This document shows, in pieces, positions 1 through 7,333 of a stretch of DNA of 11,069 nt. This DNA is from Anaerolineae bacterium. GTDB lineage: Bacteria > Chloroflexota > Anaerolineae > JAFGEY01. The stretch spans positions 1 through 11,069 of the forward strand of contig JAFGJF010000095.1 of NCBI GenBank assembly GCA_016929205.1, read 5' to 3'. The translations under genes and the position numbers were made by a program. Position 1 is the first letter of the stretch. Every line of letters begins with the position of its first letter. The notes under the pieces are model-generated. The model was not told the origin of the DNA. It did no database searches and worked only from the letters and a program-made list of their open reading frames with translations.

Positions 1-407
1 AGGGCATCGATCTGCACACCAGCACCTTTAACCAGGCGCTCGCCGCCGAATACCTCTCAGGCGGGCACCTGAGACGCCACCTGCCCAACATCATCAACCT
101 CTACAAACCCAGGCAAGAGGCGATGCTGCGGGCGATGGACGAGCATTTTCCGAAAAACTTGACCTGGTCGCGCCCCGAAGGCGGGATGTTTATCTGGGTC
201 GAAGGCCCCAAGGGCCTGGATATGGAAGCAATTTACCATCAATGCGTCGAAAGAAAAGTGGCGTTCGTGCCGGGCAAGTTCTTTTACACCCACAAAGGCG
301 AAGGGCTGGAGACCATGCGCCTCAACTATACGATGATCGACGAAGAGACGATAGAAAAGGCAATCCGGATCGTCGCCGGCGTGCTTGGTGAAGCGCCTAT
401 AACCTAG
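1..407 (+). CDS. PLP-dependent aminotransferase, C-terminal part (5' end outside window)
   Basis: This is the last 134 residues of a class I/II (fold-type I) aminotransferase, read from the codon at position 3 to the TAG at 405-407. It resembles 2-aminoadipate/aromatic-type transaminases (LysN and the aminotransferase half of MocR-like proteins). These move an amino group between an amino acid and a 2-oxoacid in the cytoplasm. Seen: the TSTFNQALAAEYL segment at the start, HLPNIINLYKPRQEAML, a PEGGMFIWVE strand, VAFVPGKFF, and MRLNYT near the end. The Arg of MRLNY (codon 318-320) matches the family's substrate-carboxylate-binding arginine. The PLP-binding lysine would lie upstream of the window. 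Full-length members are about 400 residues, so roughly two thirds is missing only because of the window edge. The exact substrate cannot be told from this fragment. Confidence 0.9.
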   Translation, partial: GIDLHTSTFNQALAAEYLSGGHLRRHLPNIINLYKPRQEAMLRAMDEHFPKNLTWSRPEGGMFIWVEGPKGLDMEAIYHQCVERKVAFVPGKFFYTHKGEGLETMRLNYTMIDEETIEKAIRIVAGVLGEAPIT

Positions 408-427
408 TCTGCCAATGTCACATTTGC

Positions 428-548
428 CATTGCGAGTTATCCATAGCGCGGACGCGCCACGCCTACACAAACGACATCGGTCATTGCGAACGGCAGTGGT
501 TTTTACTGCCGTGAAGCATCGCCACGAGGGCTCGCGGTGGCAATCTCC
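428..548. repeat. Degenerate dispersed intergenic repeat (CATTGCGA ... GCAATCTCC type)
   Basis: The gap between the aminotransferase and the glycosyltransferase holds two copies of CATTGCGA (428-435 and 482-489). The second opens a block ending in GGCAATCTCC (539-548). Within it, CGGCAGT (491-497) pairs with ACTGCCG (505-511) across a 7-base loop. GCCAC (521-525) pairs with GTGGC (537-541) around an imperfect inner stem. The GTCATTGCGA...GAAGCAATCTCC layout resembles a short palindromic intergenic repeat seen, from memory, in many bacterial genomes; no search was run. The rest of the 242-base gap shows no gene. A 6-bp inverted repeat (GCTGCC 602-607, GGCAGC 624-629) lies about 20 bases before the next start and could be an operator or chance. 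Confidence 0.5.
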
Positions 549-649
549 AAGGATGTCATTAGTAGCATAGTGTGCTGCGATTCAGTTACATCATCCACCC
601 TGCTGCCGACGACGATGTATTCAGGCAGCGCCAAAACAACCGAGAAAGT

Positions 650-1444
650 ATGATGCAAGAAAAAAATCAAACCCATCCCTACCTTTCGGTCATTATTCCC
701 TGCTACAACGAGCAGAAAAACCTGGAGCGAGGCGTGTTGGACCAGGTCTACGACTATCTCGTCACCCAGGATTACGATTGGCAAGTTATTGTTTCTAACG
801 ACGAATCGACCGACAATAGCAAAGCGCTGGTCGAACAATTCATCCAGGACAAGGATCGCTTTTCACTGGTCACCATTCCGCACGGCGGCAAACCGGCTGC
901 GATCTGGGGTGGCATCCAGCAGGCCAAGGGCGAATGGCTTTTGTTCACCGACATGGACCAGTCCACGCCAATCTACGAACTGGCCAAACTGCTGCCTTGT
1001 GCCGGCCAAGGATACGAGGTCGTCATTGGCTCGCGTGGCATGGGGCGCGAAGGGTTCTCGATTTTGCGCAAGGTGGGTAGTTTTGTTTTTCGCACGTTGC
1101 GTGGCGCGTTCTTGCTGCGCACAATCAAGGACACGCAGTGTGGGTTCAAGCTGTTCCGGCGTGACGTGGCCACCCGGCTCTTTCCACGCCTCGAATTCTT
1201 TGAGCGCCGGGAAAAAGCAAGCGGCTGGAAAGTGACGGCCTACGACGTTGAGCTGCTGCACCTGTGTGAAAAGGCTGGATTCAAGATCGCAGAAGTGACC
1301 GTCGAATGGGTCAACGCCGACGAGAGTGATACCAAAGGGCACAGCGGCGAATTCTCCCGCTATATGACCGAGTCGATCGACATGGCCAAGCAGGTGCTGC
1401 GTGTGACGCGGAACCAATTCCGGGGCCTGTATGACGACGTATGA
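650..1444 (+). CDS. GT2 family glycosyltransferase, dolichyl-phosphate beta-glucosyltransferase-like
   Basis: A 264-residue GT-A fold glycosyltransferase of family 2. It resembles the ALG5/dolichyl-phosphate glucosyltransferase branch, which transfers a sugar from a nucleotide-sugar to a polyprenyl phosphate or similar acceptor at the inner membrane face. Seen: SVIIPCYNEQKNLERG (residues 13-28), nucleotide-binding Asp in SNDESTDNS (D51), GGKPAAIWGG (79-88), the metal-binding DxD as TDMDQSTP (D101, D103), GSRG (127-130), and DTQCGFKLF (161-169), typical of this branch. No transmembrane helix is evident, so membrane contact would be peripheral. The start is ATG 650 or the adjacent ATG 653; the purine-rich GAGAAAG lies just upstream. 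An in-frame GTG at 572 would add 26 unconserved residues overlapping the repeat and is unlikely. The acceptor and sugar are unknown. The next gene is 125 bases downstream on the same strand. Confidence 0.88.
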   Translation: MMQEKNQTHPYLSVIIPCYNEQKNLERGVLDQVYDYLVTQDYDWQVIVSNDESTDNSKALVEQFIQDKDRFSLVTIPHGGKPAAIWGGIQQAKGEWLLFTDMDQSTPIYELAKLLPCAGQGYEVVIGSRGMGREGFSILRKVGSFVFRTLRGAFLLRTIKDTQCGFKLFRRDVATRLFPRLEFFERREKASGWKVTAYDVELLHLCEKAGFKIAEVTVEWVNADESDTKGHSGEFSRYMTESIDMAKQVLRVTRNQFRGLYDDV

Positions 1445-1471
1445 GTGCATGTACAATGTTTTGGTCCTCGA

Positions 1472-1487
1472 TCGGGGCTTTGCCCGA
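1472..1487 (+). other. Small GC-rich hairpin in the gap after the GT2 gene
   Basis: TCGGGGC (1472-1478), a TTT loop, and GCCCGA (1482-1487) form a stem with one unpaired G, about 28 bases after the GT2 stop. No T-run follows directly (the next bases are GATCGTTTATCC). It could be a weak attenuator or terminator between the two genes, or simply RNA structure. A TACAAT hexamer at 1452-1457 could be a -10 for the next gene, but I see no good -35 at the right distance. Confidence 0.25.
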
Positions 1488-1569
1488 GATCGTTTATCCT
1501 CAAAGCCAGTGGCCGAACCATTTTCCCCAAAGCCTGTATGGCACTACCTGATCCGACAAGGAGACTTTT

Positions 1570-2403
1570 ATGCGACTTGGTGGCCCCGTTTTTCAACCCT
1601 ACGACGATCCAGATAGCTGGATCGCGGCCTTGAAAAGGGCCGGTTACCGGGCAGCTTATTGCCCGGTCGGCACAGATGCAGACGAGACAACGGTTTGCGC
1701 CTATGTAGATGCGGCAGCTCGGGCCGGCATCGTTGTCGCCGAGGTGGGCGCATGGAGCAATCCACTGAGTACCGACCCGGCAACGCGCCAAGCAGCGATC
1801 CAGAAATGCCAGGAGCAACTGGCATTGGCCGATCGCATTGGCGCACGCTGCTGTGTCAACATCTCGGGCTCGCGCGGTGCGGTGTGGGATGGCCCCCACC
1901 CCGACAACCTGACTCAAGATACGTTTGACTTGATCGTCGAGACGGTGCGCACGATCGTCGACGCGATCAAACCCAGGCGAACGTTCTACACCCTGGAACC
2001 GATGCCGTGGATGTATCCTGATTCCGCTGATAGTTATCTCGATCTGATCCAGGCCATTGACCGCTCTCAATTTGGCGCCCATCTGGACCCGGTCAACGTC
2101 ATATGCAGCCCACAGCGCTACTTTGACAATGCCGGCTTGCTCCGAGAGTGGTTCGCCAAGCTGGGACCATACATCAAGAGCTGTCACGCCAAAGACATTC
2201 TCTTACAGGATAAACTCACCGTTCACCTGGATGAAGTATGTCCCGGACGGGGATACCTGGATTACCGCACTTTTCTGCTCGAGTTGGCCAAGATCGATCC
2301 CGATACGCCGCTGCTGTTGGAACACATGCACAAAGAAGAGGATTACCTGGCCGGAGCCAGCTATATCCGCTCTATTGCCAAGCAGATCGGCGTCACGGTA
2401 TAG
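1570..2403 (+). CDS. Sugar phosphate isomerase/epimerase (xylose isomerase-like TIM barrel)
   Basis: A 277-residue protein of the AP-endonuclease-2/xylose-isomerase-like TIM-barrel superfamily. These cytoplasmic, divalent-metal enzymes interconvert keto-sugars or inositol-type sugars. The expected metal-site residues are present in order at the ends of C-terminal strands: Glu143 in TLEPMPW, Asp173 in AHLDPVN, His206 in SCHAKD, and Glu251 in LLLEHMH. CHAKD and the terminal LLEH are strong family signatures, and the length is normal for the family. The start is well supported: ATG 1570 has AAGGAG about 7 bases upstream (1558-1563). The substrate cannot be set from sequence; ketose 3-epimerases, inosose isomerases and hydroxypyruvate isomerases share this fold. 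It follows the GT2 gene on the same strand with a 125-base gap, so co-transcription is possible but not shown. Confidence 0.9.
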   Translation: MRLGGPVFQPYDDPDSWIAALKRAGYRAAYCPVGTDADETTVCAYVDAAARAGIVVAEVGAWSNPLSTDPATRQAAIQKCQEQLALADRIGARCCVNISGSRGAVWDGPHPDNLTQDTFDLIVETVRTIVDAIKPRRTFYTLEPMPWMYPDSADSYLDLIQAIDRSQFGAHLDPVNVICSPQRYFDNAGLLREWFAKLGPYIKSCHAKDILLQDKLTVHLDEVCPGRGYLDYRTFLLELAKIDPDTPLLLEHMHKEEDYLAGASYIRSIAKQIGVTV

Positions 2404-2437
2404 ACTTGAACGTATGGATCGAACACTGGTTATACGG

Positions 2438-2457
2438 AAAACGCTTGCACGTTTTTT
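2438..2457 (+). terminator. Possible weak intrinsic terminator after the isomerase gene
   Basis: AAAACG (2438-2443) pairs with CGTTTT (2450-2455) across the loop CTTGCA, with two more T residues following. It lies 35 bases after the isomerase stop and before the kinase promoter candidates, where a terminator would be expected. The stem is AT-rich and the T-run is partly inside it, so it is weaker than a classical rho-independent terminator. Confidence 0.35.
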
Positions 2458-2507
2458 CTGATAGCGACCGCATGGCCAAACTGAAACAGTCCCGTTATGT
2501 TCGCAGG

Positions 2508-2535
2508 TTTACTGGCGTATATTTTATGGTACAAT
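2508..2535 (+). promoter_or_regulatory. Upstream promoter candidate P1 of the tandem kinase operon
   Basis: The -10 is TACAAT (2530-2535), preceded by TGG (an extended -10). The -35 candidate is TTTACT (2508-2513, four of six matches to TTGACA), with a 16-base spacer. It lies 39 bases upstream of a second, similar element, and the surrounding bases (CGTAT...TTATGGTAyAAT) resemble each other in both copies. Confidence 0.4.
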
Positions 2536-2546
2536 GAATATGCCCT

Positions 2547-2574
2547 TTGCCGTATGGTCTGGTTATGGTATAAT
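2547..2574 (+). promoter_or_regulatory. Main promoter candidate P2 of the tandem kinase operon
   Basis: A perfect -10 TATAAT (2569-2574) sits in an extended form TGGTATAAT (2566-2574). The -35 candidate is TTGCCG (2547-2552, four of six), with a 16-base spacer. Transcription would start near 2581 and give a leader of about 44 bases before the kinase ATG. The same TGGTATAAT nonamer stands before the hybrid kinase gene (8309-8317), consistent with a shared housekeeping-type sigma factor. Confidence 0.6.
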
Positions 2575-2624
2575 CAAAACAGCAAAAGACTCGAAACTGG
2601 AACCGGTTATAGGGCAAACAAGCT

Positions 2625-4133
2625 ATGGATGAGTCAAATCTCTTATTTGAAATCAGTCGCAGGCTCAATTCAGATCTAGATATCAACCGTGTGTTGTCCC
2701 AAGTGTTACAAATGACATCCGAATGCGTCCGAGCTGACAACGGCAGCGTGATCATATTGGATGAAAGAGGAGCCGTCGTACACAAGATATTGACCCGGCG
2801 TAACATGGATCCCGAGAAAGCAAAATTTGTCCTAAACGAGGTACTGTCTCAAGGGCTTGCGGGCTGGGTAGTCGATCATCGGCGCAGTCTGGTCGTCCAG
2901 AACGTGATGACTGACAAGCGATGGGTTACCTTTCCTGACGACGAATTTGTCGGTGGGTCTGCTGTCAGCATCCCCTTGATCAACCGGGAACGCCTGGTTG
3001 GCGTACTGACCTTGCGCCACCACAAAACCGGACATTTCACCGGCGAGCTCTTGACTTTGCTGTCCGTCATTGCCGATCAATCGGCGACAGCCATCGAAAA
3101 CGCTCGCTTGTTCCACGCCGTCCAAACTGAGCAAGCGAAACTAAAAGCGGTGATCAGCGGGGCAGGAGACGCCATACTGGTTACCGATCAGAACGGCCAA
3201 ATTGTACTGATGAACCCTGTTGCACGCAGGGCTTTTGGCATTCCGTACGACTTGGTTCTCCAAGATCAACACATCCTGAACCGGATTGACAATCCGTCAC
3301 TGGCAACTCTGTGGCATAAACGTCTATCGACTGAGCCGCCATCCAGCGAAGAAGTGCTTCTGCAAGATGGTCGCACTTTGTCTGGCCGTATTACCAATGT
3401 ACCCGATGTAGGGTTTGTGATCACGATGCAAGATATCACCTATCTGAAAGAGTTGGACGAACTGAAAACCGAATTTGTATCTGCTGTTTCCCACGATTTG
3501 CGTTCTCCATTGCAACTTATCTATACATATACGAATTTGTTATCCGACGCAGGACCGGTTAATGAAAAACAGATCGAATTTATGGACGGTATTAACCGCA
3601 GCGCTCGCAAGATGTCTGACTTGCTTGACGATTTATTAGATTTGGCCAGGGTAAACGCCGGCGTAGGGATGGAAAAAGAAGAGTGTGATCTAGAGATGGC
3701 CATTCTCAAAGTGATCGCGCGATTTTGGGAAATGGCGCGCAAAAAAGGACTAAGCCTGGAAAGCCAGGTGCCCCCCTCCCTGCCGATTGTGAAAGCAAAC
3801 GTTCGCCGCATCGATCAAGTGTTAAGCAACCTGGTAGACAATGCAATCAAGTACACGTTCTCTGGTACGATCAGACTGGAAACATCTTTTGACGAACAAA
3901 ACATGACTGTGCGTGTCATCGATACCGGGATAGGTCTACAAACAAAAGAGCAAGAGAATTTGTTCGCCAAATTTTACCGTGCTCAAAACGAACATACCAA
4001 AGGCATAGAAGGCACCGGACTGGGATTGGTCATCGCCAAGTCGATTATCGAACAACATGGCGGCAAAATGTGGGTGCAGAGCACCTGGCAAAAGGGAAGC
4101 ACGTTCGGCTTTTCCCTTCCAATCAAAGAGTAG
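2625..4133 (+). CDS. Soluble sensor histidine kinase (GAF-PAS-HisKA-HATPase)
   Basis: A 502-residue cytoplasmic sensor kinase that should autophosphorylate on histidine in response to an intracellular cue. Domains: GAF at about 12-162; PAS at about 168-272, opening with AVISGAGDAILVTD; HisKA at about 276-345 with H-box SHDLRSP (His290 as phosphoacceptor); HATPase_c at about 390-500. The ATP lid and pocket are complete: N-box LVDNAIKY (Asn406), G1 DTGIG (433-437), F-box LFAKFYR (446-452), G2 GTGLGL (463-468). It has no signal peptide or membrane helix, so it senses inside the cell. The ligand is unknown; I see no recognisable heme or bilin motif. The start is ATG 2625, with only a weak AGGG (2611-2614) about 10 bases upstream. 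It lies 9 bases before the larger paralogous kinase and is almost certainly co-transcribed with it. No response regulator lies in the same operon. Confidence 0.93.
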   Translation: MDESNLLFEISRRLNSDLDINRVLSQVLQMTSECVRADNGSVIILDERGAVVHKILTRRNMDPEKAKFVLNEVLSQGLAGWVVDHRRSLVVQNVMTDKRWVTFPDDEFVGGSAVSIPLINRERLVGVLTLRHHKTGHFTGELLTLLSVIADQSATAIENARLFHAVQTEQAKLKAVISGAGDAILVTDQNGQIVLMNPVARRAFGIPYDLVLQDQHILNRIDNPSLATLWHKRLSTEPPSSEEVLLQDGRTLSGRITNVPDVGFVITMQDITYLKELDELKTEFVSAVSHDLRSPLQLIYTYTNLLSDAGPVNEKQIEFMDGINRSARKMSDLLDDLLDLARVNAGVGMEKEECDLEMAILKVIARFWEMARKKGLSLESQVPPSLPIVKANVRRIDQVLSNLVDNAIKYTFSGTIRLETSFDEQNMTVRVIDTGIGLQTKEQENLFAKFYRAQNEHTKGIEGTGLGLVIAKSIIEQHGGKMWVQSTWQKGSTFGFSLPIKE

Positions 4134-4142
4134 AATCAAACA

Positions 4143-7100
4143 ATGATCGATGAAAATCTCCAAGCGGCAGATGCGCCTGGCGCGTCAATAGAGCAAGATG
4201 CAGCGCAGCCGCACTCAGAGAAAACGGCTAACGCCAGTGGGCCAGCAGAATTGTCCGAGATCGAACAGCTGCGAGCCCAGGTTCGGCAATTGCAACAGGA
4301 ACGAGATCTGGCATACGAAATGCTTCGAGGTCTCGAATACTTTGGCCCACAAGTCTCGTTTTGGGATGGCACACCGCAGAGATTACCCGGCTTGGTTAAG
4401 CATATTCAACGGGCCTTTGCATACCCCAAGATTGCATTATCCTTGTTTCAAGCTGGTAGCTTGCACCCTCACGTCGTTATTCCCAACAATGCCCAGTTCA
4501 ACTTGAAAGCGCCCGCCGACAAACTAGAAGAAGCCATTGTGAGAAACAATGCCCTCACCTTGTCAAGCAAGGATGAACACGTGCTCATTGTACCCCTTGT
4601 TACGGGCATGCAGCGCGTAGGTATGCTCGAAATCGGTGCCAAGACAGCTTTTACCCCACCATGGATAGACTTTTGGAATACACTAGCGCCACAGATCGCT
4701 TCTCTCATAGTTGGCGGTCAGTTACTCGATCAGCTCGAGAGCGCGCGCCACCGCCACCAGCTTTTGTACGAGATCACTCGCCAGTTGACGTCGGGCGTCA
4801 ATCTCGACAAGGTACTGAGCGATATCTTGCTTTTGACCATTCCATACACCGGTGCTGGCGATGGCAGTGTCATACTGTTAAACGACCGGACACAAGTCAT
4901 TTCGCACACGATTGTACGCCGGCAAACCGTCATTCCAAACCATCATAAAGCACTGGGTAACGTCCTTGAGAGCGGATTAGCCCGATGGGTCATTGAAAAC
5001 AAACAAGCAGCGATCGTATTTGACACGACAATGGACGAACGCTGGGTTCACCTGCCCGATGATTCACTCCAGATCCGTTCTGCTCTGGCTGTCCCTCTGC
5101 AAAGAGGTGATCAAGTTCGTGGTTTATTGGTTCTGGTTCACCACGAACCCAATCACTTTACCCAAGATCATTTGGCGTTTCTATCTTCTGTCGCCGATCA
5201 GGCAGCGATCGCTGTCGAAAACGTCTTTCTTTTGGAGCAAACGCAGCAACGCGTGGTAGAACTGCGGTTGCTCAACGAAATCAGTGAGGCAACGTCTTCA
5301 CTGCATCTTGATGACATCTTGTGCATCGTTGCTGAACGGACTGCACAGGCACTGCAGGTCAAGCGCTGCGCAATCTTTTTGCTTGACGAGACAGGCGTGC
5401 AGCTCGTACTACGGGCCGTAAGCCATCCGGATATGACCGCCGGCAACTTGAACCTGGTGGTACCGTTAGCTCACAGTCCCCACATCGCCGAAGCCATGCA
5501 AATCCGGCAACCCGTTCAGATTCCTGACATTTTTGCCGACGAACGGCTTAGTTTCTTCTGGGAAGAAGCCCAAGAGCTTGACATTAAAGCCCAGTTGGCT
5601 ATTCCGCTGATTACCAAACAGCGTGTCATTGGCGCTATCAGTCTCGACAGACGCTCGGCCCTTTCTACCTTTACCAAGAACGAAGTCGATCTGTGCCGGA
5701 CGATCGCCCACCAGGCAGCAAATGCGATCGAAAACGCACGTTTGTACGCAGAGCTTCATCAGCGAGCCGAACGCCTCTCATTGGTCAATAATGTCAGCCA
5801 CGACATCGGCGCGCTACTCGATATCGATCAATTATTGTGGGAAGTTGTGCGCTTGATTCGCGAGACGCTGGATTGCTACCACGTCTCGATCGGATTGATC
5901 GAAGAAGATAGGTTGGTCTTCAGGTCAAGTATCAACTATTTGTACCAATCTGTGGAACAACGCAGCCTGTCACTAGAAGGCGAAGGGGAAGGCATTGCTG
6001 GCTGGGTAGCTCGCCATGGTCGTTCACTGCTGGTGCCCGATGTCCACAAAGACCCCCGCTACGTAACAGAAGAAAACCTTCCCAACACACGCTGCCAACT
6101 GGCTGTACCGCTCAAGGTCCAAACGCGTACAAACGGCATACGCCAGGGACAAGATTCGGTCATCGGTGCCTTGCATGCAGAAAGCACCGAAGTGAATGCT
6201 TTCACAACAGATGATCTGGGCCTGCTCGAAGCATTGGCAGCACAGATATCCGTCGCCGTCGAGAGTGCCCGCCTCTTTGGTCAGGTGCGAGAAGAACAAG
6301 CAACGCTGGAAGCGGTGATGAACGGAAGCGGTGATGCAATCATTGTCACCGACACCGAAGACCGTATCTTGTTTGTGAATCCCGCCGCACAAAAAGCATT
6401 TGGAGAGGAAAAAGCAATCGAACCTACAAGTCCGTTTACGGAGGTCATTTCCAACAAGGCATTGTTGGCGCTGTGGAGAAAACCGATCAAGACAGACGTG
6501 CATTCTTTTTCTGGCGAGATCCCAATGCCGGATGGACGAACCTTTTACGCCAATATGTCGCTGGTCGAAAGAGTAGGCCGAGTCATCATGATGCAAGACA
6601 TCACCTATTTGAAAGAGCTCGACCAGATGAAATCCAGCTTTGTTTCCACTGTTTCGCACGATCTGAGGTCACCGTTGCAGGGCATTCAGACCAGCGCCGA
6701 ACTGCTGCCCAAGATGGGCGAGTTGACCCAGGAGCAGCAAAAAGAAATAGAGCACATTCTGGCAGTCGTCCGTCGCATCGCAAACTTGGTACAACACTTG
6801 CTCGATATCGGCCGTATCGAGGCCGGTGTGGGGATGGAGATCGAGCCGTGCCCATTGAATGAAATCCTGGCCCGCTCGACCAGCGCGTTGCGATCTCGCG
6901 CCCAACGCAAAGGGATCGATCTGACGATCGAACTCCCCAAAGTGCTGCCTATGGTCAAAGGCAATGCGATGCGTCTGGAACAGGTATTCGATAATTTGGT
7001 CAACAATGCGATCAAGTTCACGCCGCAGGGTTCGGTAGCAGTGTCAGCCTGGGAGCAAGGTGACACCGTTACAGTCGAGGTTCGAGATACAGGCGTGGGG

Positions 7101-7307
7101 ATCCCACCTGAGGCCCAGGAAAAGCTGTTTCAAAAGTTTTACCGCGTCAAGACGCCGGAAACCCAGGGGATCGAAGGAACCGGTCTGGGGTTGGCCATTG
7201 TCAAGTCGATTGTCGAAAGCTATGACGGGCAAATCGTATGCACCAGCGCGCCACGGTTGGGAAGCACATTCACAGTCACATTGCCTGTATACCAGGAATC
7301 GTCATAG
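4143..7307 (+). CDS. Large soluble multi-GAF sensor histidine kinase
   Basis: A 1054-residue cytoplasmic kinase. In order: a low-complexity acidic N-terminus (1-35); a short coiled coil (about 36-62, SEIEQLRAQVRQLQQERD); a divergent GAF-like domain (about 66-195); GAF (about 203-362); GAF (about 373-535); GAF (about 543-712) with an extra loop near 660-671; PAS (about 719-822, opening VMNGSGDAIIVTD); HisKA with H-box SHDLRSP (His839); HATPase_c with NLVNNAIKF (Asn955), DTGVG (982-986), LFQKFYR (995-1001) and GTGLGL (1012-1017). All catalytic motifs are intact, and no membrane segment is seen. The second GAF and the PAS-to-kinase part closely match the upstream kinase, so the two are paralogues. 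Start ATG 4143 has only a weak purine signal (AGAG 4127-4130), so translation may be coupled to the gene 9 bases upstream. The four input domains suggest integration of several signals, but no ligand can be named. Confidence 0.92.
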   Translation: MIDENLQAADAPGASIEQDAAQPHSEKTANASGPAELSEIEQLRAQVRQLQQERDLAYEMLRGLEYFGPQVSFWDGTPQRLPGLVKHIQRAFAYPKIALSLFQAGSLHPHVVIPNNAQFNLKAPADKLEEAIVRNNALTLSSKDEHVLIVPLVTGMQRVGMLEIGAKTAFTPPWIDFWNTLAPQIASLIVGGQLLDQLESARHRHQLLYEITRQLTSGVNLDKVLSDILLLTIPYTGAGDGSVILLNDRTQVISHTIVRRQTVIPNHHKALGNVLESGLARWVIENKQAAIVFDTTMDERWVHLPDDSLQIRSALAVPLQRGDQVRGLLVLVHHEPNHFTQDHLAFLSSVADQAAIAVENVFLLEQTQQRVVELRLLNEISEATSSLHLDDILCIVAERTAQALQVKRCAIFLLDETGVQLVLRAVSHPDMTAGNLNLVVPLAHSPHIAEAMQIRQPVQIPDIFADERLSFFWEEAQELDIKAQLAIPLITKQRVIGAISLDRRSALSTFTKNEVDLCRTIAHQAANAIENARLYAELHQRAERLSLVNNVSHDIGALLDIDQLLWEVVRLIRETLDCYHVSIGLIEEDRLVFRSSINYLYQSVEQRSLSLEGEGEGIAGWVARHGRSLLVPDVHKDPRYVTEENLPNTRCQLAVPLKVQTRTNGIRQGQDSVIGALHAESTEVNAFTTDDLGLLEALAAQISVAVESARLFGQVREEQATLEAVMNGSGDAIIVTDTEDRILFVNPAAQKAFGEEKAIEPTSPFTEVISNKALLALWRKPIKTDVHSFSGEIPMPDGRTFYANMSLVERVGRVIMMQDITYLKELDQMKSSFVSTVSHDLRSPLQGIQTSAELLPKMGELTQEQQKEIEHILAVVRRIANLVQHLLDIGRIEAGVGMEIEPCPLNEILARSTSALRSRAQRKGIDLTIELPKVLPMVKGNAMRLEQVFDNLVNNAIKFTPQGSVAVSAWEQGDTVTVEVRDTGVGIPPEAQEKLFQKFYRVKTPETQGIEGTGLGLAIVKSIVESYDGQIVCTSAPRLGSTFTVTLPVYQESS

Positions 7308-7333
7308 ACGTTTGGCCCGCGAACACACCACGC

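Noticed and set aside
572..649. GTG start that would extend the glycosyltransferase by 26 residues.
   Set aside because: The added residues match nothing in the GT2 fold and no ribosome-binding site is seen; ATG 650/653 fits the family start.
863..1456. Long minus-strand open frame opposite the glycosyltransferase.
   Set aside because: It is a shadow of the GT2 gene, with no recognisable domain and no start signals. The same holds for the minus-strand frame at 1360-2187 opposite the isomerase.
4143..7307. Phytochrome or cyanobacteriochrome-type light sensing by the GAF domains.
   Set aside because: Cysteines exist (for example near residues 408, 578 and 651), but none lies in a recognisable bilin-attachment context and no PHY domain is seen.
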